From Corallococcus interemptor (lineage in GTDB: Bacteria; Myxococcota; Myxococcia; Myxococcales; Myxococcaceae): a stretch of 64,000 nt of DNA. The first letter of the stretch is position 1, and each line of letters starts with the position of its first letter. The stretch is taken from assembly GCF_003668875.1 (NCBI RefSeq), contig NZ_RAWM01000025.1:1-64000 (forward strand), written 5' to 3'. The translations under genes and the position numbers were made by a program. The notes beneath the pieces are model-generated. The model saw only the letters and a list, made by a program, of their open reading frames with translations, made no database searches and was not told where the DNA came from. Of this stretch, positions 42,766 to 51,782 are shown piece by piece.

Positions 42766-43437
42766 TTACTGGGTGATGATGTCGGTGTACTCGCTGCCGC
42801 TGATGGAGTTCTTCCACTTGGAGGAGAAGCCCAGCGCGTGCTGCGGATTCACCACGTGCGGCGCGGCTTCCTTCGCCACCTCCAGGCGGGTGATCTCATT
42901 GTTGAACAGGTCCAGCACCAGGCCGAACTGCGCCGCCGTCAGGTAGACGCGCTTGAGCATCTTCTCCGCCTTCTCCTGGCGGACGATCTCGTTGCTCTCG
43001 CTCTTGAGCGACTGGTAGAAGCCGCGCCAGGTCGTCGCGTCCATCGCGAACTGCCCATCCCGCCGCATCGTGCAGCCCTCGTCCGAAGGCGTGCCACAGT
43101 CACGGAACGCGGGCTCGGCGGGCATCTCCGCGCGCGGCTCCTGCCGGCGCTCCATGCGGGGCTCGCGCCGGGTCTCCCCGTAGGTCTCCGTGTGGCGGCT
43201 CTCCGTCTCCATGGTGCCGCCCGTCATGCGGACGTCCATCCGGGCGCCGCCGCCGCGCACCTTCACGGTGGTGGTCTCCTCGCCGTTCTCCGTCGTCGTC
43301 GTCTTCATCTTGATGCGCGCGTTGGGCATGTCCGCGTCATCGATGTCCACCTGCATGTTGATCTCCGCGTCCTGCGCGAAGCTGGCGGACGAAACGAACA
43401 GGGACGAAACGAGCACGGCACGGACGATGCGGTTCAT
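42766..43437 (-). CDS. DUF4476-containing exported protein
   Basis: A 223-residue protein with a signal peptide (IVRAVLVSSLFVSSASFAQ). The middle (residues about 25-125) is an acidic/Thr/Arg-rich low-complexity region (KMKTTTTENGEETTTVKVRG, then ESRHTETYGETRREPRMERR). The C-terminal about 95 residues match DUF4476 (FYQSLKSESNEIVRQEKAEK, then LTAAQFGLVLDLFNNEITRL). DUF4476 is of unknown function and common in Bacteroidetes and Myxococcales. The frame is open far upstream, but the signal peptide fixes the start at 43437. Divergent from the bestrophin gene by about 155 bp. Confidence 0.85.
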   Translation of the reverse strand: MNRIVRAVLVSSLFVSSASFAQDAEINMQVDIDDADMPNARIKMKTTTTENGEETTTVKVRGGGARMDVRMTGGTMETESRHTETYGETRREPRMERRQEPRAEMPAEPAFRDCGTPSDEGCTMRRDGQFAMDATTWRGFYQSLKSESNEIVRQEKAEKMLKRVYLTAAQFGLVLDLFNNEITRLEVAKEAAPHVVNPQHALGFSSKWKNSISGSEYTDIITQ

Positions 43438-43593
43438 GGGGAATCCTGGAGTGATGTGGGTTGGGCGCGGGTGGAACGAAGGCCGTTCTCGCCGCCGCAT
43501 CCTCTTCACGCACTGACCGCGAAAATATTCACGCCCTCCCAACACAGCCCGCGCGCTTGCGGCGCGCTGGGATTTGGGGCACTGGACACGGCC

Positions 43594-44529
43594 GTGATCG
43601 TCCGTCCCCGCCCTGGCTTCTTCAAACTGCTGTTCGTCGTGCGCGGCACCATCCTGCCGCGCGTCCTCCCCCACGTGCTGGGTGTCGCGGCGCTCGCCTC
43701 GCTGGTCGTCCTGACGCTCAAGCTGGGCCACCTGCGGCTCTCCGTGACGTCGCCCGCGCCCCTGTCGCTGCTCGGCATCGCGCTTTCCATCTTTCTCGGG
43801 TTCCGGAACAACGCCTGTTACGACCGGTGGTGGGAGGGCCGGAAGCAGTGGGGCGCGCTCATCATCGAGGTGCGCGCCTTCACCCACGCGGCCATCGCGC
43901 TGCTGGACGACGGGCGCGCCGAGCTGCCTGAAGCGGGGCGGCAGGCGGCCCGGCGGCTGATTCACCGCACCATCGCCTTCCCCTACGCGCTCGCCGCGCA
44001 CCTGCGTGGACAGGACGCCGGAGAGATCATCGGCCGCGAGCTGGAGGAGGCAGAACGCTCTCGCGTCCTGGGCAGCAACAACCGCCCCAATGCCCTGCTG
44101 CGCGAGCACCAGGTGGAGCTGGCCCGCCTGCTCCGTGAAGGCCGGCTCACCGACATCACCTGGAGCGCCCTGAATGACCGGGTGCACGCCATGATGAGCA
44201 TCTTCACGGCCTGCGAGCGCATCCGCCTCACGCCCCTGCCCTTCGCGTACACGGTGCTCCTGCACCGCACGGCCTACCTCTTCTGCCTGATGCTGCCGTT
44301 CGGGCTCGCCGAGTCGATGGGCTGGTTCACGCCGGTGCTCACGGCGATGATTGCCTACACCTTCTTCGGGCTGGACCTCCTCAGCGAGGAGCTGGAGGAG
44401 CCCTTCGGAGAGGCGCCCAACGATCTGCCCCTGCTCGCGATGTCGCGCACGGCGGAGATCAACATGCGGGAGTCCCTGGGCGAGCCGCAGCCGGAGCCGC
44501 TGCGCCCCAGGGACTTCATCCTCGGCTAG
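43594..44529 (+). CDS. Bestrophin-family anion channel protein
   Basis: A 311-residue bestrophin/RFP-TM family membrane protein. It has the first two helices (about residues 25-62), then the signature LSIFLGFRNNACYDRWWEGR with KQWGALIIEVRAF following. The central helices carry CERIRLTPLPFAYTVLLHRT, with a Pro-rich turn lining the pore, and the C-terminus has EELEEPFGEAPNDLPL. The fold forms pentameric chloride/anion channels in the inner membrane. The start is GTG at 43594; the frame is open upstream but overlaps the divergent DUF4476 gene. It lacks the signal-anchor of that neighbour, so no functional link is implied. Confidence 0.92.
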   Translation: MIVRPRPGFFKLLFVVRGTILPRVLPHVLGVAALASLVVLTLKLGHLRLSVTSPAPLSLLGIALSIFLGFRNNACYDRWWEGRKQWGALIIEVRAFTHAAIALLDDGRAELPEAGRQAARRLIHRTIAFPYALAAHLRGQDAGEIIGRELEEAERSRVLGSNNRPNALLREHQVELARLLREGRLTDITWSALNDRVHAMMSIFTACERIRLTPLPFAYTVLLHRTAYLFCLMLPFGLAESMGWFTPVLTAMIAYTFFGLDLLSEELEEPFGEAPNDLPLLAMSRTAEINMRESLGEPQPEPLRPRDFILG

Positions 44530-44572
44530 GGGCCGCATTTTCAGCGAATACAGGTTTAGCTAGTCTCTCCAG

Positions 44573-44599
44573 GCCACGCCAGGAATCACCTGGCGTGGC
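44573..44599 (+). terminator. 11-bp stem-loop after bestrophin gene and before the EEP gene
   Basis: GCCACGCCAGG at 44573-44583 pairs perfectly with 44589-44599 (5-nt loop) and is followed by TTCC. It lies 44 bp past the bestrophin stop and ends 13 bp before the start codon at 44613. It may end the bestrophin transcript or form a structured leader limiting translation of the next gene. Confidence 0.5.
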
Positions 44600-44612
44600 T
44601 TCCGAGGGACCC

Positions 44613-45350
44613 ATGCTCAAGCTCCTGTCCTCCGCCGTCCTCAGCCTGCTGCTCTCCCTGGGGCTTCTGCCCTCCACCTCTTCGGAGGAGGCCACGGCGC
44701 TCGCCGCCACGACGGTCACGGTCGCGACGCACAACATCTGGGTTGGCCAGGGGAACACGCGGCCGCTCGCGGACATCATCGGCTGGCAGGAGGTGAGCAC
44801 CGCGGAGGGCCACTCCAAGCTGGATGCGCTGGAGTACTACGACCACTTCCGGCCCGGCGCGGAGCGGCTGGCCGCGCGCAACTCCATCGCCATCTCCTGG
44901 CGCAGGAACAAGTTCGACAAGACCGGGGATGGCTCCCGGATGACGCACGAAGGCCAGGAGGGCGTGACGCCGGCGCGCTTCGTGAACTGGGTGGTGCTGA
45001 AGAACAAGGAGACCGGCGCGAAGCTGGCCTTCGTCAACACCCACTACATCTCCGGCGCCTGGAACGGCGAGCACCCGGAGCGCCAGGAGCGCTGGCGGAC
45101 GCACAACGCCGTGGTGCGCGAAGTCGTCGCGGACCTGCTGGCCCGCGACCTGCCCGTCGTCCTGCTGGGGGACTTCAACCGCGCGCTGTCCCAGGACATC
45201 CCCGGGATGAACCACCTGAACACGGCGGGCGTGGACGGCGTGCCCATTGATCAGATCTACGTGAAGCGCGGCATCGGCACCGGCCCCGCGGAGCGGCTGG
45301 AGAAGTACGGCTCGGACCACTTCGCCTACCGGGCCACCGTGTCGTACTGA
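44613..45350 (+). CDS. Secreted endonuclease/exonuclease/phosphatase-family hydrolase
   Basis: A 245-residue exported EEP-fold enzyme: signal peptide (LLSSAVLSLLLSLGLLPST), metal-binding Asn in VATHNIWVGQ, Glu in GWQEVS, substrate His in VNTHYIS, GDFNRAL, DQIYVK and the catalytic SDHFAYRATV. This fold covers DNases, phosphodiesterases and sphingomyelinases, so the extracellular substrate is open. The ATG at 44613 is preferred over 44595 because 44595 lies inside the stem-loop and 44613 has CGAGGG upstream. Confidence 0.85.
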   Translation: MLKLLSSAVLSLLLSLGLLPSTSSEEATALAATTVTVATHNIWVGQGNTRPLADIIGWQEVSTAEGHSKLDALEYYDHFRPGAERLAARNSIAISWRRNKFDKTGDGSRMTHEGQEGVTPARFVNWVVLKNKETGAKLAFVNTHYISGAWNGEHPERQERWRTHNAVVREVVADLLARDLPVVLLGDFNRALSQDIPGMNHLNTAGVDGVPIDQIYVKRGIGTGPAERLEKYGSDHFAYRATVSY

Positions 45351-45356
45351 GTGAAG

Positions 45357-45384
45357 GGGCCGGGGCGCGAAGACACCCCGGCCC
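45357..45384. terminator. Bidirectional G+C stem-loop between convergent genes
   Basis: GGGCCGGGG (45357-45365) pairs with CCCCGGCCC (45376-45384) around a 10-nt loop, between the stops at 45350 and 45393. No U-tract is present. Confidence 0.6.
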
Positions 45385-45392
45385 GCTTCGCG

Positions 45393-46877
45393 CTACCAGC
45401 AGGTGAACTGGAGGTTGTCGTACCGGACCGACGCGGTGGTGAAGACCAGGGTGCGCAGGTCGCCCTGGGCAAAGCCGCTCTCACCGCAGGCGCAGGTCGC
45501 GCCGGTGCCCGTGCAGGACGTCCAGCCGGTGGTCACTCCGCCGGAGTCCTTGCGGTACTCGGCGTTGAAGACCGCCTTGTTGTTGTTCGTGAAGGCCGTC
45601 TTGTAGACGCCGCACTCGTTGTACTTCTGGCACTGCTCGTTGATGGCGAAGTCGAAGGCGTCCGCGAGCGACGCGACCTGGTCCACGTCGTTCTTGAGCG
45701 CGATGCCCAGGCACAGCGAGTGGGCGGTGGTGGCCAGCCAGCGGTTGTAGTCCAGCTGGTTCGCCGCCGTGAGGCCCCAGCAGGCCTGGTCGGTGCAATT
45801 GATTTCATCGTCGTGCGAGTAGCCGTCCACGTTGTCCGGCTCCACCGCGTCGCAGCCCTTGTCCTTCGCCAGCTGCATGCGCGACGTCATCACCGTGCGC
45901 ACCGCGGGCTTGCGGTGATCCAGCCACCATTCACAGCCGCCGCCGCTGGTGCACCAGTCGCCCAGGATGTGGACGGACTGCGCGCAGTTCTCCCCGGGGG
46001 TGCAGTACGTGTCCTGCGGGAACTGGTTCACGTCGTCCCGCCAGTCCTCGTAGGTGCCCGCGCTGAAGTAGCAGACCACCTTCTTGCCGGCGTTCTTGTA
46101 CTCCTGGATCTTCGTGGGGGTCGTGTTGAAGAGGTCCACGACGTAGACCTGGGCGTTGAGGTTCGTGGGGATGGACGCGTGCTCCAGGTCCCACATCCAG
46201 GTGGTGCCCCTGGGGAACACCGGCAGCGTGCAGGTCGGGTCACCACCACCACCACCACCGACGTCCCACGACACCTGGAGCCGGAGGCTGTCCAGCTGCG
46301 CAGCGTCCGTGCCCGCGCCCTTGACGAGGCGGGCGCGGATGTCGCCCGTGCTCGACACGAAGTTCGACGCGGCCTCGGTGGCCGGCAGGCCGAGCGTCAG
46401 GGCCGGGGTCCAGACCCAGTCACCGCGCCCCTGCGAGTTGGCGAGGGTGACCCAGCTGGACGTCGAGAACCGGTAGAGCTGCCACTGGTAGTAGGACGTG
46501 GCGGTCCCGGGCCCCTGGTACTTCGTCAGGAGTTGGAGCTGGGTGATCTGCGCCGGGGTGGGCGCGGCCTGGGTGAGGCTTGAGAGCTTGAAGGTCAGGT
46601 AGCCCGTGTAGCTGGGGCTGAACTCGATGTACTGCGCATAGCAGTCCGCGTACGCGCCCACCGTGCAGTTCGCGCTGTTCGTCTTGAGCACGGCCATGCC
46701 GCCGCTCTTGCCGGACGCGTCCGTGTTCGCCAGCGTGCTCGCGGAGGCGAAGTCGATGACCTCCGAGCCCGGCAAGGCCTGCTGTTGTGACTCCGGCGCG
46801 TCATCCGCCTCCAATGACATGCATCCGGGCAGCAGCAAGGCAAGACAGGGCAACAGCCAGGCACTCCGATTCAGCAT
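45393..46877 (-). CDS. GH114-family (endo-alpha-1,4-polygalactosaminidase-like) lipoprotein
   Basis: A 494-residue lipoprotein (lipobox LLLPGC, Cys19). Residues about 40-215 form a jelly-roll carbohydrate-binding-like domain (LTFKLSSLTQAAPTPAQITQ, then DIRARLVKGAG), then a Gly-rich linker. Residues about 228-494 match GH114 (WMWDLEHASIPTNLNAQVYV, VVCYFSAGTYEDWRDD, GCDAVEPDNVDGYSHDDEIN, LGIALKNDVDQVASLADAFD). Characterised relatives hydrolyse galactosaminogalactan or polygalactosamine of fungal and bacterial matrices. The signal peptide and a GGAGG site fix the start at 46877. Surface attack on fungal or biofilm polymer is a reasonable role. Confidence 0.88.
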   Translation of the reverse strand: MLNRSAWLLPCLALLLPGCMSLEADDAPESQQQALPGSEVIDFASASTLANTDASGKSGGMAVLKTNSANCTVGAYADCYAQYIEFSPSYTGYLTFKLSSLTQAAPTPAQITQLQLLTKYQGPGTATSYYQWQLYRFSTSSWVTLANSQGRGDWVWTPALTLGLPATEAASNFVSSTGDIRARLVKGAGTDAAQLDSLRLQVSWDVGGGGGGDPTCTLPVFPRGTTWMWDLEHASIPTNLNAQVYVVDLFNTTPTKIQEYKNAGKKVVCYFSAGTYEDWRDDVNQFPQDTYCTPGENCAQSVHILGDWCTSGGGCEWWLDHRKPAVRTVMTSRMQLAKDKGCDAVEPDNVDGYSHDDEINCTDQACWGLTAANQLDYNRWLATTAHSLCLGIALKNDVDQVASLADAFDFAINEQCQKYNECGVYKTAFTNNNKAVFNAEYRKDSGGVTTGWTSCTGTGATCACGESGFAQGDLRTLVFTTASVRYDNLQFTCW

Positions 46878-46959
46878 CACGCCTCCAAGGGTTTGTGCCC
46901 GGCTATCACAAAAGGCCATCGGAGCGGCGCGATGGTGCTCAACGAACAGGACACCACGC

Positions 46960-47871
46960 TCACGCGTCCAGGACCGCGCGGCGCACCAGCTCCCGGAAGT
47001 AGCGCGCCGCCGGGTCCGCGTGCGTGCGGTCATGCCAGCACAGGGCCAGCTTGACGGTGTGCGCGGGCACCGGCGCGTTGACGCCGCGCACGCCCAGGCG
47101 TGTGCCCTGAGCGGCGAGCAGTGACTCCGGCAGCGTGGTGACCAGGTCCGTCTCCGCCACCATCGCGGCAGCCGTCAGGAAGGACGGCACCGTCACCGCG
47201 ACCTCCCGGCGGATGCCCGCGCGTGCGTACGCGGCGCCGGCGAGGTCCCGGAAGCCCTTGCCCGGAACCATCTCCACGCCCACGTGCCGGAGCGCGCCGA
47301 GTGCACGCGGGGACAGGCGCTTCGCGAGCGCGGGGTGGCCTTCACGCGCGACGAGGACGGTGCGCTCGTCCAGCAGGGGTTCGACGTGCAGGCCCGCGCC
47401 CCTCCCGGCGAGTCCGAGGTGCAGGTCGACCTGGGACGAGGTCAGGTCCCCCAACGCGACGAGCGAGGCGATGCCGACCACGGCGAGGCGCGCGTCCGGC
47501 ATCTCCTGGCCCATCCGGGAAGCGATTCGGGGTCCCCAGGTGACCTGCCCCGCGTCGGCGACGGCGAGGGTGAACGTTCGCTTGCAGCGCGCCGGCTCGA
47601 ATGGGGCCTCGTGAAGCCCGGACTCCAGCTCCCGCAGCCCTCGCGCGATGGCGGGGGCGAGCGCGAGCGCGCGCGGCGTGGGGACGATGCCCCGGCCCTT
47701 TCGCGTGACCAGGGGGTCCCCCAGCACGGAGCGCAGGCGCGCCAGGCTGTTGCTGATGGCGGACGGCGTGACGTGGAGCCGCTCGGCCGCGCGCACCACG
47801 CTGCGCTCGGTGAGGACGGTGTGGAGCACCAGCAGGAGGTTGAGGTCGAGGGCCGCGATCGAAATGCTCAC
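46960..47871 (-). CDS. LysR-family transcriptional regulator
   Basis: A 303-residue LysR protein of the NodD/NahR-like subgroup: HTH LDLNLLLVLHTVLTERSVVR, then LHVTPSAISNSLARLRSVLG and DPLVTRKGRGIVPTPRAL. An effector domain follows. A GTG at 47871 is the start. It is divergent from the haloalkane-dehalogenase-like gene (47939) with a 67-bp gap, so it probably regulates that gene in response to a substrate or related aromatic ligand. Confidence 0.92.
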   Translation of the reverse strand: MSISIAALDLNLLLVLHTVLTERSVVRAAERLHVTPSAISNSLARLRSVLGDPLVTRKGRGIVPTPRALALAPAIARGLRELESGLHEAPFEPARCKRTFTLAVADAGQVTWGPRIASRMGQEMPDARLAVVGIASLVALGDLTSSQVDLHLGLAGRGAGLHVEPLLDERTVLVAREGHPALAKRLSPRALGALRHVGVEMVPGKGFRDLAGAAYARAGIRREVAVTVPSFLTAAAMVAETDLVTTLPESLLAAQGTRLGVRGVNAPVPAHTVKLALCWHDRTHADPAARYFRELVRRAVLDA

Positions 47872-47938
47872 GGCTGGTGAGCCTAGACCTCACGAACCAT
47901 CACTACCAGCGAGGTCTCCCCTTCCCCATCATGGGTGC

Positions 47939-48883
47939 ATGCACAGACTGCTCGGCTGTCTCGCCGCGGGCGTGCTCATCGCCTGCCGCGCCTCCCCACC
48001 GCTTCCATCCCGGAGCACCCCCATGCCCACGGTTCATCGGCTTCAGGTCCTCGACTCGTTCATCTCCTACCGGGAGACAGGGACGGGCTCGCCCATCGTG
48101 TTCCTGCACGGCAACCCCACGTCCTCGCACGTGTGGCGCAACGTCATGCCGGGGCTCGCCGGCCGTGGGCGGTGCCTCGCGCCGGACCTCATCGGGATGG
48201 GCGATTCGGGCAAGCCGGACAGCCCCTACCGGTTCGCGGACCATGCGAAGTACCTCGATGCGTGGTTCTCGGCGCTCGACCTGCGGGACGTCGTGCTCGT
48301 TGGCTATGACTGGGGTGGCGTGCTGGCCCTGGATTGGGCGCGGCGGCATCCGGACCGCGTGCGGGGCGTGGCCGTCTTCGAGACGTTCCTGCGTCCCATG
48401 CAATGGAGCGACTGGCCTCCCCAGGGCGAACAGCTGTTCCGCGCCCTGCGGACCCCAGGCGCCGGCGAGAAGCTGGTGCTGGAGCAGAACGCGTTCCTCG
48501 ACAGGTCCTTCGCGAATGGTGTCCAGCACGGCCTCGCGGAGGCGGACCGGGCCGTCTACTTCGCTCCGTACCCCGACCCGGCGTCGAGGCGCCCGGTGCT
48601 GCAATGGCCGCGCGAGATTCCCATCGAGGGTGAGCCCGCCGACGTCGTCGCGGTGGTGAAGGCCTATGACGCGTGGCTCGCCGAGCCGTCCGCGAAGCCC
48701 GTGCTCCTGCTGACCTTCGGGGACACCGGCCTCAACGCGCCGCACATCATCAATTGGGCGCGCGACAACCTCCCGGCCGTGGAGATCGTCCCGCTGGGAC
48801 GCGCGGGGCACCATGCTCCGGAGGACGCACCGGAGGACATCGTGCGCGCCCTGAGGCTCTGGCTGGACCGCCGCGCGAGATGA
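47939..48883 (+). CDS. Haloalkane-dehalogenase-like alpha/beta hydrolase, probable lipoprotein
   Basis: A 314-residue alpha/beta hydrolase of haloalkane-dehalogenase subfamily II. Nucleophile D124 lies in VGYDWGG, with halide-stabilising N59 (HGNPTSS) and W125. The acid is E148 (VFETFLRP) and the base H291 (RAGHHAPED). It converts haloalkanes to alcohols plus halide. Unusually, the N-terminus reads MHRLLGCLAAGVLIAC, a lipobox-like signal, which would make it a lipoprotein. A downstream ATG (about 48023) would give the normal cytoplasmic form. Divergent LysR gene. Conservation of the pocket supports enzyme activity; the substrate is unknown. Confidence 0.87.
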   Translation: MHRLLGCLAAGVLIACRASPPLPSRSTPMPTVHRLQVLDSFISYRETGTGSPIVFLHGNPTSSHVWRNVMPGLAGRGRCLAPDLIGMGDSGKPDSPYRFADHAKYLDAWFSALDLRDVVLVGYDWGGVLALDWARRHPDRVRGVAVFETFLRPMQWSDWPPQGEQLFRALRTPGAGEKLVLEQNAFLDRSFANGVQHGLAEADRAVYFAPYPDPASRRPVLQWPREIPIEGEPADVVAVVKAYDAWLAEPSAKPVLLLTFGDTGLNAPHIINWARDNLPAVEIVPLGRAGHHAPEDAPEDIVRALRLWLDRRAR

Positions 48884-48892
48884 CTTCGCGGC

Positions 48893-51547
48893 TCAGCGCC
48901 GCCGCCTGCCTCCCGGGCGCCTGCCATTCCTGGGCGCCTTGCCGTGGTGGCCCCGTGGCCCCCCGCGCCAGGGGGCGCCCCGCTCACGCTCCTGCTCCGG
49001 GGGCGGACGCTCCCGGGTGGCCTGGGCGATCTCATCCGGCATCCAGGGCCGGTCGAGCAGTTCCTGGAGCTCCAGGAGCGAACGAGCCTGGAGCACGCCC
49101 CGGCGGCCCCGGGCCACGCTGAAGCGCTGGGGACGGTCGAGCAGCGGCAGCTCCTCCTCCACCAGCGTGCGCGCAAGCTTCTCCGGCAGGTGCAGCCGCA
49201 CCACGCCGCGCGGGGCGCCGTCCGTCAGCTCCTCCACGTCGTACTCCAGCGGCACCTCCTGCTCGCGGACCTCCACGGCGTCCGGGAGCGCCATGAGCGC
49301 CCTCCGCGTCGCGGGCGGCACGAGCGCGTCCAGGTCCAGCCGCAGCGGGCGCGCCTTGAAGTCGTCGAGCGTGTCCACGCCGTCCAGCTGCGCTTCGTAG
49401 AGCGCGGTGAGCTCCGGCTCGCCCAGCGGCGCGGTGATGCCTCCCGAGCGCCGCCACAGCTCACGCACCTCGGCGATGGCGACCCGGTGGCGGTCCACCG
49501 CGGGGTGTGGCGCTTCGCCCCGCGCCAGCGCTTCGGCGAGCGCGTGGCGGGCCGCCTTCGCGTGCTCCGGCCCCCAGGCGCGCAGCACGTCCACTTCCTG
49601 CTCCAGCGCGAAGCCGAAGAACTCCAGCCGCGTGACGAGCACGACCGAGCGGAAGCGCTCGTCGTACACGGGCGCGGCGGAGTGACGGCGGGCATGGCGG
49701 CGCAACAGCGACTGGGGCAGCTGGGTGCCTTCGATGCCGGCCTGTGATTCGCCGTTGCGGTCCGCGAAGTAGCGCAGCACGCCCGCCACCGCGCCCAGGT
49801 TGCCGCACACGCTCGTCTTCGACACGCGCGCGGAATCGCCCCAGGCCGTGCGCTCGTCGATGACCAGGTCGAAGGGCATGAAGCGCGCGAGCAGGTCGCA
49901 GAAGCGCTGGTACACGCCGGGGCTCGCGAAGGGCATGCGCGCGGGGAGCGCCAGCCCCACGCTCCGGTACACGCTCGCCGTCGCGAGCGCCGCGTCCTCC
50001 AGCGCCTTCACCAGCACGCCGCGCCCCTCGGCCCACGGCGTGAGCTTCTCCGGGTCGAAGACGTGGCGCGGCAGCCCCTGCACCTCGCCCACCGTGCCCG
50101 CTTCACGGAAGGCCTCGGCGTAGAGGTTGTACGCGGTCAGGTGGTCGCTGCCGGGCACGAGCACCCCTTCCAGGTTGCGCTCCTCGCGCGTCATCCGGTG
50201 CAGGGACTCCACCGCGCTGCACACCGCGAGGAAGGGCAGCAGGTCGTCCTCCGCGTTGACGATGAGCTCCGCCCACGGGCGCTCCACGGGCAGGGCCTCC
50301 ACCGCGCGGCCGTAGGCGGACAGCCGCCCGTCCTCGTCCACGATGTTGCGCGCCCGCAGCTTCGCGAGCGCCCGGCGATAGGCATCGCGGTCCAGCGGCA
50401 CGGGCAGGTCCAGCTCGTCCACCCGCACGCCCAGGGCCGCCGCGGTGAGCGCCACCCGCTCGGGTTCTCCCGCGAGCTGGAACTCCGGCTCGGTGGGCCG
50501 CAGCGAGGCGAAGTTCAGCGGCCTGTCGCTCAGGATGAAGACGCGCCCACCCTCCACGCGCCCGTGCACGCGCCCGGCCATCTGCAAGAGCTCGTTGTTG
50601 CCCAGGTGCACGCGGGTGAGCACGTTGCGGCCGCCCTCCACCACGTTCGCGAAGCGCAGGTCGTCGATGACGACCGTGTCCAGCCCCGGCACGTTGAGCG
50701 CGCTCTGGCCCGCGGCCGTCATCGTGAGCACGAAGGGCCGCGGCGCGGTGCCCTCCAGGAAAGGGCGGATGGCGCGCAGCGGCTCGCCGCCGTGGTAGTG
50801 CGCCGCGTGCACCTCCGGCGCGTTCGCGCGCACGTGGGCCGCCGCATCCTCCACGCCCGCGCGCGTGGGCAGGAACACGCCCACGCCGCGCCCCTGCCCC
50901 AGCACGTCCCGCAGGAAGGCGTTGTCCAGGAAGGACAGCGGCTGGCGGCGCTCCACCTCCACCCGGGCCGCCTTCCTCGGGTCGAAGCTGGACACCTGGA
51001 GCACGTCCGCGCTGTCCAGGTAGCGCGCGTAGAAGGCCGGATCCACCGTGGCGGACAGCCAGATGAAGCGGCAGCCCACGCGCTTGCCCAGGGCCAGGCA
51101 CAGCTCCAGCTCCGCGGAGGTCTGGTGGATCTCATCCACGATGAGCGTGTCCTCCCGCCGGATGGCGCCGCCCTGGAACCAGCGCCGCGCGATGCCGGTG
51201 GTGACGATGGCCACGTCCGCGAGCGGCGTCTCCGCGGTGGCCTCCCGCTCGCGGTTGACCACCGTCACCCGCAGGGGCCGCCGGCCCACGAGCTCCTCCG
51301 CGATGGGGCGGATGGCCAGCGTCTTGCCCGTGCCGGTGCCCGCGACGATGCCGAACCCCTGCCCGCTCCGCGCCAGCTCCCGCAGGCGCTCACCGTGGTG
51401 CTCCTCCAGGTACGTGCGCAGCTCCAGCCCGAGCGCCAGCTCGATGGTCTCGCATGCTGCGCGCGTGGGCGCGATGATCACCACCCGCCCGCGTGGGGAG
51501 GGAGCGTCGGCGTGGGGCGGGAGGAATCGGTCGGTGGGCGTGCGCAC
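48893..51547 (-). CDS. DEIH-box helicase (DEAH/HrpB-like), C-terminal basic tail
   Basis: A superfamily-2 helicase of about 884 residues. Walker A is GTGTGKT (about residues 70-76), DEIH motif II at 138-141, SAT at 165-167, and motif VI is NELLQMAGRVHGRV. A long C-terminal region (about 450-860) has no recognised domain. It ends in an Arg/Gly/Pro-rich tail (ERERGAPWRGGPRGHHGKAP). Relatives include HrpA/HrpB-type RNA helicases. The start is uncertain: the frame is open to 51763; GTG at 51547 is chosen because the conserved-looking sequence (RTPTDRFLPP) begins there, but no good ribosome site precedes it. The 235 bp upstream hold no gene. Confidence 0.85.
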   Translation of the reverse strand: MRTPTDRFLPPHADAPSPRGRVVIIAPTRAACETIELALGLELRTYLEEHHGERLRELARSGQGFGIVAGTGTGKTLAIRPIAEELVGRRPLRVTVVNREREATAETPLADVAIVTTGIARRWFQGGAIRREDTLIVDEIHQTSAELELCLALGKRVGCRFIWLSATVDPAFYARYLDSADVLQVSSFDPRKAARVEVERRQPLSFLDNAFLRDVLGQGRGVGVFLPTRAGVEDAAAHVRANAPEVHAAHYHGGEPLRAIRPFLEGTAPRPFVLTMTAAGQSALNVPGLDTVVIDDLRFANVVEGGRNVLTRVHLGNNELLQMAGRVHGRVEGGRVFILSDRPLNFASLRPTEPEFQLAGEPERVALTAAALGVRVDELDLPVPLDRDAYRRALAKLRARNIVDEDGRLSAYGRAVEALPVERPWAELIVNAEDDLLPFLAVCSAVESLHRMTREERNLEGVLVPGSDHLTAYNLYAEAFREAGTVGEVQGLPRHVFDPEKLTPWAEGRGVLVKALEDAALATASVYRSVGLALPARMPFASPGVYQRFCDLLARFMPFDLVIDERTAWGDSARVSKTSVCGNLGAVAGVLRYFADRNGESQAGIEGTQLPQSLLRRHARRHSAAPVYDERFRSVVLVTRLEFFGFALEQEVDVLRAWGPEHAKAARHALAEALARGEAPHPAVDRHRVAIAEVRELWRRSGGITAPLGEPELTALYEAQLDGVDTLDDFKARPLRLDLDALVPPATRRALMALPDAVEVREQEVPLEYDVEELTDGAPRGVVRLHLPEKLARTLVEEELPLLDRPQRFSVARGRRGVLQARSLLELQELLDRPWMPDEIAQATRERPPPEQERERGAPWRGGPRGHHGKAPRNGRRPGGRRRR

Positions 51548-51782
51548 GGAGACCAGTGATACGCACAGGCCGTACCCGAGGGAAGCGATTCGCTCGCGCA
51601 GGCCCGGCTCCCGGGAGGCAGGCAGCCGTCCGTGGCGGGGCCTTGGACGAGGGGCCACTGGGAACGTTGTCCACGCCCCACTCCCCGCGCGGGCGCCGAA
51701 GCGGTGCTCGACCTGCAGGGGAGCCGAGGACGCGAATCGCACGCCCCCGGCTCGTCCATCCACTGCGCTGGACTCGTCAGGG

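Noticed and set aside
42838-43593. Long upstream extension of the bestrophin gene
   Set aside because: It would run antisense through the DUF4476 gene; bestrophin similarity begins right at the GTG at 43594.
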